DNA of 28,114 bases from a virus, in the IMG/VR virus record IMGVR_UViG_3300045926_000049, positions 1 through 28,114 of that record. The stretch is one strand, 5' to 3'. Below, one piece after another: positions 1 through 6,100 of this stretch. The notes under the pieces are model-generated. The model was not told the DNA's origin, did not search any database, and saw only the letters and a list, made by a program, of their open reading frames with translations. Positions within the stretch are counted from its first letter, which is position 1. Each line of letters starts with the position of its first letter. A program made the translations under genes and the position numbers.

Positions 1-120
1 CTCCGCGCGATCTTCGGCGGACGCATCATCGCCGCCGTGACGGACAACCGCGCGACGACGACGACCGCCGCCGAGAAGTGGATCACGATCGACACACCGG
101 AGAGGAGCGACGACCGGTGA
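1..120 (+). CDS. C-terminal end of an unidentified protein (partial)
   Basis: An open frame enters from the left edge and stops with TGA at 118-120, giving 39 residues that end in TIDTPERSDDR. It overlaps the GTG start of the next gene in a GTGA arrangement, which is typical of the coupled genes in this phage and supports this frame as real. The visible part begins LRAIFGGRIIAAVTDN and carries a Thr/Ala stretch. No family is recognisable from so short a tail. The 5' end lies outside the window. Confidence 0.5.
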   Translation, partial: LRAIFGGRIIAAVTDNRATTTTAAEKWITIDTPERSDDR

Positions 121-524
121 CGAACCCGATCGACACGTTGTTCACCGAGGCGGATCGCGCCCGCGCCGCGGACCTCGATCGCCAACTCCGCGACGTCGGC
201 AGGATCAGCAAGGGGTACTACGCGCGCGACGGGACGCCGATCACGTTCGGCCAATGGACGGTTCTCTTTCAACGGTTCGAGGCATATCGGATCGTGCGCC
301 AGACGTGGACGCACTCCGGCGCGTGGATCTCCACGGTGTGGATGGGACTCGACCACGCGTTCGGGCAAGGCGCCCCACTCATTTTTGAAACGATGGCGTT
401 CCACGAGGGCGAGGATCTCGAATGCGACCGCTACGCAACCGAGGCGGAGGCGGTCGCCGGACACGAGGCCATCGTGGAGCGATACGGCGGGCGCGATCAC
501 GACGGATCGAGGGCGCATGTTTGA
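117..524 (+). CDS. Conserved phage hypothetical protein, 135 aa
   Basis: The GTG at 117 is chosen over the GTG at 78 because GAGAGGAG lies about 9 bases upstream and the start overlaps the previous stop (GTGA). The protein is soluble and mixed alpha/beta. Its central part, WISTVWMGLDHAFG followed by PLIFETMAF, and the later C-D-RY-T-EA-A--GH pattern resemble a hypothetical protein common in temperate phages and actinophages, often of the form STV-LGLDH-FG then ETM. That match is from memory and no function is known for the family. There are no membrane segments or catalytic motifs that I recognise. It overlaps the next gene by 8 bases. Confidence 0.8.
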   Translation: MTNPIDTLFTEADRARAADLDRQLRDVGRISKGYYARDGTPITFGQWTVLFQRFEAYRIVRQTWTHSGAWISTVWMGLDHAFGQGAPLIFETMAFHEGEDLECDRYATEAEAVAGHEAIVERYGGRDHDGSRAHV

Positions 525-774
525 ACAGATCACACACGAGGACGTCGAGCGGATCGACCGCATCCACGAGGACGTGAAGCGGTTCTTGTTGCGCGAGCAT
601 CCCCGCGCCCCCGCCCTCGCGATCCTCGTCGCGTTGTCGTACGAGATCGGGCGGTGCGCCGGGATGATGTCCGAGGGAATGGACGATCGCGAGGTCGAGT
701 CGATGTTGCGTGGTGTCCTCGGGATCATGCGCCGCCACGTCGAGGCGTTCCGCTCCGGGAAGTTGCGCGACTGA
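517..774 (+). CDS. Small helical hypothetical protein, 85 aa
   Basis: It starts at the ATG at 517, inside the end of the previous gene (8-base overlap), which implies translational coupling. A longer reading from 385 would run in a different frame across the previous gene and is not credible. The protein begins MFEQITHEDVERIDRIHEDVK and is predicted to be nearly all helical, with a central hydrophobic ALAILVALSYEIG segment that is too short and polar-flanked to call membrane. I do not recognise the family. It closes the first + strand gene cluster; an 82-base AT-richer gap follows. Confidence 0.65.
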   Translation: MFEQITHEDVERIDRIHEDVKRFLLREHPRAPALAILVALSYEIGRCAGMMSEGMDDREVESMLRGVLGIMRRHVEAFRSGKLRD

Positions 775-796
775 ATCCCTGGCCTTCCCCGCGCGT

Positions 797-845
797 TTGA
801 CTGTATATACAACTCCGATGTACCGTGGACAGGTATAAAGGAGAT
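797..845 (+). promoter_or_regulatory. Candidate promoter/operator upstream of the RHH-integrase operon
   Basis: The 775-856 gap is distinctly AT-richer than its surroundings. It contains TTGACT at 797-802 (a good -35 match) overlapping a perfect 10-base palindrome, TGTATATACA, at 802-811. The -10 at the right spacing is weak (around 820-825), and the better TATAAA at 834-839 is too far away, so promoter placement is uncertain. A Shine-Dalgarno AAAGGAG lies at 837-843. The palindrome is a plausible operator for the ribbon-helix-helix protein encoded just downstream. Confidence 0.35.
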
Positions 846-856
846 CAGCTAAGCAC

Positions 857-1102
857 ATGCGGATCAAAGCTACGAAGCAACCTCCACGCCCGACACGTCC
901 TCACCGGTTGCCGGTCGCCGCGCCCGAGGCGATCGCCGAGTTTCTCAAACGCGAACCCAAACGCCGCGCCGTCCTCATCCGCATTGATACCCGCGTCCTC
1001 GACGCCTTCCGCGCCGAGGCGGATCGCCAAGGGATCGGGTATCAAACCCTGATGCACAACATTCTCACCACGGCGGCGATCACCTTGGGGGGGCAATCGT
1101 GA
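857..1102 (+). CDS. Ribbon-helix-helix (BrnA/CopG-like) DNA-binding protein, 81 aa
   Basis: Residues about 38-75 read VLIRIDTRVLDAFRAEADRQ then GIGYQTLMHNIL. This is the beta-strand, helix, GxGYQT turn, helix layout of BrnA-type antitoxins and related MetJ/Arc repressors. The N-terminal 35 residues are basic and Pro-rich. BrnA normally pairs with a BrnT toxin encoded just upstream, but no BrnT-like ORF is present here, so a transcriptional regulator role, possibly of its own operon with the integrase or as a recombination directionality factor, is more likely than a toxin-antitoxin role. That role is inference. The ATG at 857 is about 13 bases after GGAG, a little long. Its stop overlaps the next start (GTGA). 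Confidence 0.75.
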   Translation: MRIKATKQPPRPTRPHRLPVAAPEAIAEFLKREPKRRAVLIRIDTRVLDAFRAEADRQGIGYQTLMHNILTTAAITLGGQS

Positions 1103-1308
1103 CGCCGCAATTTCGCGAGGCGTTCGAGGCGATGAAAGCGGCGGCGGACGCCCTGATCGTCGTCAATACGCAGATCAAGCGGATGGGCGATGCGATGCTC
1201 GCCGCGAATGACGATCACGAAGATTTGCGGGAGCACGTCGTCCGCCTGGAAGGGATGATCCTGAATTTGACCGCCGAGGTCCGCCAACTCCGCGAGGGGC
1301 GATCCTGA
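1099..1308 (+). CDS. Small coiled-coil protein, 69 aa
   Basis: The GTG at 1099 overlaps the RHH stop (GTGA), and the TGA at 1306-1308 overlaps the integrase ATG by one base, so this gene sits in a tightly coupled three-gene operon. The whole protein is heptad-like; the C-terminal half, HVVRLEGMILNLTAEVRQLRE, has leucine/valine at a/d positions typical of a dimeric coiled coil. There is no recognisable domain. It might be an accessory factor for the regulator or the integrase, but that rests only on position. Confidence 0.6.
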   Translation: MTPQFREAFEAMKAAADALIVVNTQIKRMGDAMLAANDDHEDLREHVVRLEGMILNLTAEVRQLREGRS

Positions 1309-2720
1309 TGCCGACCATCGACACGAACATCGTCCAAGAGGACGACGGATCGTTCCGCGTGTACGTGCGCGACACGGATCCGATCACCGGCAAATCGAAG
1401 AAGGTCCCGCGGCGATTCCCCATCGGCACCACACTCGCCGCCCTCCAGGCGTACCGCGACACGCGGCGGGCGGTCGCGTTGGCGCCGGAGCCCGAGGCGG
1501 CGGCGGCGACCGGGTTCACCGCCGACGCGCGCCGGTACCTCAAATTGGAGGACGTGAAGGCGATGCCCGCGATCAAATCGCGGACGCGCGAGATCGAGAA
1601 GTGGATCGGGATCTTCGGCGACATGCCGCGCGAGGCGATCGACAAAAACATGATCAACGACGCCTTGTATCGGTTGAAGAAATCCGGCTATGCGGCGGCG
1701 TCGTGCAACCTGTTCCGGACCGCGTTGATGTCGTTGTGGACGACGCTCGACGGGCGGAGCGGCGCCAATCCCGTACGCGATGCCGTCGTGTTCGAGGAAG
1801 CGCCGTTGATGCCGCGCGGCCACTCCTACGATCTCCTGACGCGGATCCTCGACGCGATCCCCGACGAGCGGGGCATCGCGATCGACCGATCGACGCTCTA
1901 TCGCGAACTCTGGAACGAACCCGCCACGACGGTTGCGAGACAGTACGGCGTGTCGTCGCGCTACCTCGGGATGATCTGTACGCGATTGAGTATTCCGCGC
2001 CCGCCGCGCGGGTACTGGACGATGCCCCCGTACGCGCGCGGACCGCGCCCGCCGTTGCACCGTGGCGTCAACGGACGGGCGCCGGAGCTTCTGAAATCGC
2101 GCGCCCGCCTGGAGGTCCTCGCATGGACCGGGATGGATCCCGGCCAATTGGCACGGATGGAACCCGAGCGGGATTTCTCGTTCGCGGGCGGCGGATGGTA
2201 CTCGCCGCCGTTCCGCCGCAAGGGACGGCGCGTCACCCGAGCGCCCCGCCTCCCGGTACGCTTGCCGATGACGCCGGAGGCGCGGGAGGCCTTCCAACGC
2301 CTCCTCGCCGTGGGCGCCGTGGGCGCGTTCAGTGGCGCGTCGTTGCTGCACACGTGGATCCGCGCGCAACGGCGCGTCGAGCGGGCGATCCGCGAGGAGA
2401 GCGGCGACCCGACGTTCGTCCTCCCGCATATCCGGTTGAAGGACGTCCGGCATTCGTTCGGGACCAAGCTCTACGAGGACACGGGCGGCGACGAAAACAA
2501 GGTTGGGCAGATGTTGGGCCACGCGCCCGGTTCCCCGATGACGCGCCGCTATGCCCTCGGCGCGGTCCCCGATGTGCTCCGGCAAGCGATGGCGAAATGG
2601 ACGCCCACGCCGAGGCGAAAGGTTTTTGGCGCGCGACGTCCCGGCGAGGGTCGAGGGGCGGGGGGTACCGCCTCCCCGTCAAAAGGGGCCAAAGTGGTAC
2701 CCCTTACGCGAAATTCCTAG
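1308..2720 (+). CDS. int: Tyrosine-family site-specific integrase with an inserted HTH domain, 470 aa
   Basis: It recombines attP with the bacterial attB, here inferred to be tRNA-Arg(CCU). The C-terminal catalytic half shows KDVRHSFGTKLY (box II Arg 381, then His 382), QMLGHAPGSPMTRRY (His 405, nucleophile Tyr 415) and a basic RRKGRR hairpin (about 303-308, catalytic Lys). At box I the usual TG-R-xxE arginine is replaced: WTGMDPGQL has Asp at 277; some integrases of this type also lack Arg there, as far as I recall. Residues about 75-165 are the SAM-like core-binding domain. Residues about 191-238 hold an extra helix-turn-helix (LYRELWNEPATTVARQYGVS, then PRPPRGYW) splitting the catalytic domain before box I. 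The tail from 435 is Gly/Arg-rich and overlaps the att arm repeats. Start: ATG with GAGGGG upstream and a TGATG overlap. Confidence 0.93.
   Translation: MPTIDTNIVQEDDGSFRVYVRDTDPITGKSKKVPRRFPIGTTLAALQAYRDTRRAVALAPEPEAAAATGFTADARRYLKLEDVKAMPAIKSRTREIEKWIGIFGDMPREAIDKNMINDALYRLKKSGYAAASCNLFRTALMSLWTTLDGRSGANPVRDAVVFEEAPLMPRGHSYDLLTRILDAIPDERGIAIDRSTLYRELWNEPATTVARQYGVSSRYLGMICTRLSIPRPPRGYWTMPPYARGPRPPLHRGVNGRAPELLKSRARLEVLAWTGMDPGQLARMEPERDFSFAGGGWYSPPFRRKGRRVTRAPRLPVRLPMTPEAREAFQRLLAVGAVGAFSGASLLHTWIRAQRRVERAIREESGDPTFVLPHIRLKDVRHSFGTKLYEDTGGDENKVGQMLGHAPGSPMTRRYALGAVPDVLRQAMAKWTPTPRRKVFGARRPGEGRGAGGTASPSKGAKVVPLTRNS
1878..2021 (+). other. Inserted HTH domain within the integrase
   Basis: This segment encodes integrase residues 191-238. 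It matches the layout of a short HTH module seen in stand-alone bacterial proteins: an aromatic/Leu-rich helix (STLYRELW), an xPxTxxARxYGVS helix-turn, a second helix ending in LSIPRPP, and the invariant-looking RGYW end. The flanking residues (ILDAIPDERG before, KSRARLEVLAWTG after) would be contiguous in a standard integrase. The family match is from memory and should be checked with a profile search. Confidence 0.6.
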
Positions 2721-2734
2721 CAATTTTCCAAATT

Positions 2735-2786
2735 GTGGCGCCTCCTAAGCGCTAGGCCGTGCGTTCAATTCGCACCGGGGACACCA
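2735..2786 (+). other. attP core: 3' half of a tRNA-Arg(CCU) gene
   Basis: The segment folds as the 3' half of a tRNA. Anticodon stem: 2737-2741 pairs with 2749-2753. Loop: CTCCTAA at 2742-2748 with anticodon CCT. Variable loop: AGGCC. T-arm: GTGCG/CGCAC around TTCAATT (2759-2775). Then CGGGGAC as the 3' acceptor strand (2776-2782), discriminator A and an encoded CCA ending at 2786. The matching 5' acceptor strand (GTCCCCG) and D-arm are absent upstream, where the integrase ends instead, so this is not a functional tRNA. Phages that integrate in tRNA genes carry exactly this kind of 3' copy so the gene is restored after recombination. It lies 15 bases after the int stop codon. Confidence 0.85.
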
Positions 2787-2788
2787 TC

Positions 2789-2817
2789 AAAAACCCCTGT
2801 ATTGACAGGGGTTTTTT
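2789..2817. terminator. Bidirectional rho-independent terminator
   Basis: AAAAACCCCTG (2789-2799), a six-base loop TATTGA, then CAGGGGTTTTT (2806-2816) form an 11-bp perfect hairpin. It has a run of six T on the + side (2812-2817) and the complementary A-run on the other, so it can end transcripts from both directions. It sits between the convergent integrase and tail operons, immediately after the tRNA-like CCA. It may also be part of the sequence shared with the host tRNA gene and its terminator. Confidence 0.88.
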
Positions 2818-3128
2818 GTTGTACGGCGTCCGCGCCGATCGCCGGACCGGGGGAGGGGGGTACCGCGGGGGGTACCGCCCGATACAGCCGGATACAGCCG
2901 GGTACAGGGACCCGGTACCGGGCGAAGGTCCTCCCGGCGAGTGGACGCGAGATGCGAGGGGTTCGGCGATCTAGTCCGGCGTTCAACGGATGGGTCGTTT
3001 CACGTGAAGCGACTCGACCATGCCCGCGCCCCTCCAGGCGTCGAGGGCGCCGGACGATCGGAGGTTCGGAGGCACCGGAGATCGCGTTCCGGCGAGGCGC
3101 CGGGACGGGCGGGGGCGGCGCCGGGCGT
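2818..3128. other. Non-coding attP-proximal region
   Basis: About 310 bases without a credible gene. Short frames exist on both strands but none has a ribosome binding site or protein-like composition. The left third holds the GGTACC/GATACA boxes (to 2922). The middle holds a parS-like palindrome at 2994-3013. The right third (3050-3128) is very GC-rich, with GGCGCCG-type runs leading into the end of the hub gene. Nothing else is recognised. Confidence 0.7.
2994..3013. promoter_or_regulatory. parS-like palindrome (ParB-binding-site resemblance)
   Basis: A 20-base inverted repeat, with a single mismatched pair, is centred on CACGTG at 3001-3006. Its inner 16 bases (2996-3011), CGTTTCACGTGAAGCG, match the conserved chromosomal parS consensus TGTTTCACGTGAAACA at 13 of 16 positions. 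The inner 14 bases (2997-3010) match GTTTCACGTGAAAC at 13 of 14. It lies in non-coding DNA about 210 bases from the attP core. Host ParB binding is inferred from the motif. No ParB with a parS-binding HTH is visible in this window. Confidence 0.5.
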
Positions 3129-6100
3129 TTACTGTCCGACGCCGGGCGTTTCGAGTTGGAGGCGGCGCAACACGTCCTCGAACGTCCATTTCACGCTCGA
3201 CGCCGTGACCCGGTAGCGGGGATACACGCCGGGCGTCACGTCGATCCGATCGATCTCGACCACTTGAATCGTGAACGTGCCGGAGATCCCGAGGTCCGGG
3301 AGGTCGATCGAGACTGATTTGCCGCTCCGGGTTTTGGGATCGTGGGTCGAGTATTCCACCGTGGTGATCGGGTACGCGAACAAGGTGAGATCGGCGCGCC
3401 CACTCGCGGTCGCTTGCGGGATCCCGAGGCGGTTGTCCCGGATGTGGTGTTCGATGATCCCGTCGCTGCCATCCTTGGCGGCGAGTGCCGCTTGTGCCGC
3501 GGCGTCGTCCACCTGGATGCAGATGTTCACTTCGTCGCCGCGGAGGATGTCGTACAGGATCGCGCCCGGACCGCTCGCGGGGATGCCGGTGAGTTCCGTC
3601 ACCGTGTCGCCGATGTTCACGCCGCCGAGTTGGGCGTCCGATTTGTTGTCCTGATAACTCGTCGTCGCGTTGTCGTCGATCGTCGCTAACGCCTTGTACG
3701 AGGTCCCGCCGCTTTCGGTCCGATAGAGTTTGCGTTGGACGGTTCCGGCGGGTCCGATCGCGATCGCGGTGACGAGGATTTGCCCGCCGCCCGCGGTGTT
3801 CACTTGCGGATAGGTTGCGCCGAGGGCGCCATCGGCGGCGGCACTATAGAACGTCGTCGTCGTGTTGTCGTTGATGGTTGTCTCAAGAAGAAAGGTCCAC
3901 GGCGATCCGTTGATCGGCGTGCGATAGATGCGCCGCTTCGTCACGCGCGCATCGGGCGACGTCGGAATGCCGGAGAGTTGCGCGCCGCCGGTCGCCACGG
4001 GCACCGATCCGATCGAGTTGCCCCACGTCGTTTCGCCGCCGGTTGCGGTGACGAAGGTCACCATCCACCAGTACGTTCCGTTCCCGAGGGCGCCGCCCGC
4101 GGTGTTCGCCGGAGGGAGCCCGGCGGCGCCGAGTCCGCTATCCGCTTTGGTATCGGTGTACGTCGTCGTGGTGTTGTCGTTGATCGTCGCGAGGAAATAC
4201 CACGCCGCCCCGTTCACGTTCGTCCGATAGAGTTTCCGTTTGGTGACGCCCGCCGGACCGATCGCAATCGCTGAGAGGTCCGCACTCGCATACAGGATCG
4301 TCGTGCCCGTCGTGTTGCTCGAGGGCGCCGCGGCGCCGAGGGCGCTATCCGGCTTGTCGTCGACGATCCCGCCGTAGGCATCGCCCGCGATCTCTTTCAC
4401 GAAGCGGGGCGCGCCGCCCGCCTTGGGCACACGATAGAGGCGGCGCGCGACGACGCCCGGACCGCCGTGGGCGTTGATGTAGATTTCGTACGACCGCGTG
4501 CCGACCATGTTGTACCCGGCGTTGGCCGGGACCGCGCCGAGGGACGCGTCCGGCGTCGTGTCGTGATACGTCGTCGTCGTGTTGTCGTTGATCTGGACCA
4601 CGAACCCGAAGTTGGATCCCTGATTCGCGCGCCCGCGATAGATGCGGCGCCCCGTGATGCCGGGCGGACCGATCGGGATATTCGAGATCGGCACCGAGCG
4701 ATCGAGGGCGGTTGTCCCGTTGAATGGGAAGCTCAGTGTGGCGATCCCGTACGATGTGCTTGGCGCCTCGTAGATGCTCGACTCGCCCACGGGCGATACC
4801 CACGACACGGCATAGTAGTACTGATAATTCGCGGGACTCGCCGAGGTGAGCCCGAGCCCATCGCCGCGTGGTCCTGGGAGTGGTTGCGCGTTGACGATCG
4901 AGAAGGTCGCACCGGGTAAGGTTTCGCCCGCGGCGTTGCGCGCGGTCACACTGTAATAGAGCGTCGGGAGCCCACTGCCCGGCGGATTGTTCGTCGGGAC
5001 GCCCATGAACGTATCGCGCGCCGCGGACGTGGCGATGCTCGCGGTATCGGTGAGGGTCCCGGTTGTCTCCGGTCCGAGGTCGATCCAATTGACGGGACCG
5101 TTCGTTGTCTCGCCGTACGCGGTGACGAACGTCACCAGCCAATAGTACCGACCGACACTCAACGATCCGCCGACACGGCGCGCGAGCGTCGGCGCGGTCG
5201 CGGGCGGCGGGAACGGCGCATCCACGGCGGTGATCGCCGTGGCCGGATCCGCGACGTTGGGGATCGTGGCGGCGTTCGAGGGGACCGATTGCGGCGACTC
5301 GACGCCACTTCCGATCGTCGTGACTTTGTAGCTATAGGGACCGGCGCCGAGATTGCCGACCACTTGTTGCGGCGCCGCATAGGGCGGCGCGGGTCCCGGT
5401 TGGAGTCCCTTCCCGCTATACCGGATCCGTTGCGGGCCACTCACGACGAGCCCGCCGCTTGAGGCGTACCACGTCCCATCCTCCACGGGGATCGTCGTCG
5501 CTCCAGGCGCGACCGGTTCCCGCGCCGCGGCGCCGCCGCCCTCGCTATAGACGCGCGTCCGGAGTTGCGTGGCGTCGAGGGCGTGCGTAATCGGCGGGTC
5601 GTTCAGCAGGACCCGCGCCGCGCGCGTGATCGGCGTCGGGGCGTCGAAGGCTTCTGTAATGAACAGATGCACATCTTTCTGATAGTCGACGTACCAATAT
5701 CCGCCGATGCGTTGCGACAACCGCGAGAAGCACTCCGTGACGTCCTCTTCGGTGAAATCGATCCCGCCCTCGACGATTGGGAGCCCGTCGACGATATGCG
5801 TTCCCGTGTATCCGGCGGGCGCGTACCGCGTGAGCACGTCGCGCGCGATCGCCGTGGCGGACTGTTGCCCGTACCGGATGCGGACCTTGCGCCGGTTGAT
5901 CCCGAGGGTGTAGTCCTGGCACGTGACTTCGTACACGCGATTGCTTGGCACGCCCTCGTACGTCGTCGTGATCGTGTCGACGAGTCCGCCGAAGATGACA
6001 TTGGCGGGATCGAGCGATCCGAGTCCGATCCGGACGTCGTGTCCGGCGGCGGGCGCGACCTCGACGACGAAGCGGCACGTGTTCGGCTGATCGGTCAAGA

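Larger units (their letters stand above)
2661..2922. repeat. GGTACC/GATACA repeat boxes flanking the attP core (candidate integrase arm sites)
   Basis: GGGGGTACCGC occurs at 2661-2671 (inside the 3' end of int), at 2856-2866 and at 2868-2878, the last two in tandem with 12-base spacing. An inverted GGTACCCC lies at 2696-2703. These are followed by GATACAGCCG at 2881-2890 and 2891-2900, GGTACAGGGA at 2901-2910 and the perfect palindrome CCCGGTACCGGG at 2911-2922. Because the boxes lie on both sides of the tRNA-like core at 2735-2786, they fit the P and P' arm-type binding sites of lambda-like integrases. Function is inferred from layout only. Confidence 0.5.

Noticed and set aside
857-1308. 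BrnT-BrnA toxin-antitoxin pair
   Set aside because: Only the BrnA-like part is present; the neighbour is a coiled-coil protein, not a BrnT fold.
1215-2585. 456-codon minus-strand frame opposite the integrase
   Set aside because: Composition artefact; the integrase on the + strand has clear catalytic motifs.
2700-2786. A complete functional tRNA-Arg gene
   Set aside because: Only the 3' half is present; no 5' acceptor strand or D-arm upstream.
2733-3317. 194-codon + strand frame across attP
   Set aside because: Runs through the tRNA-like core, the terminator and into the end of the hub gene; no ribosome binding site and low protein-like quality.
3600-4640. CRISPR-like repeat array on the + strand
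   Set aside because: Units are spaced by about 180-410 bases and are protein-coding repeats in the hub gene.
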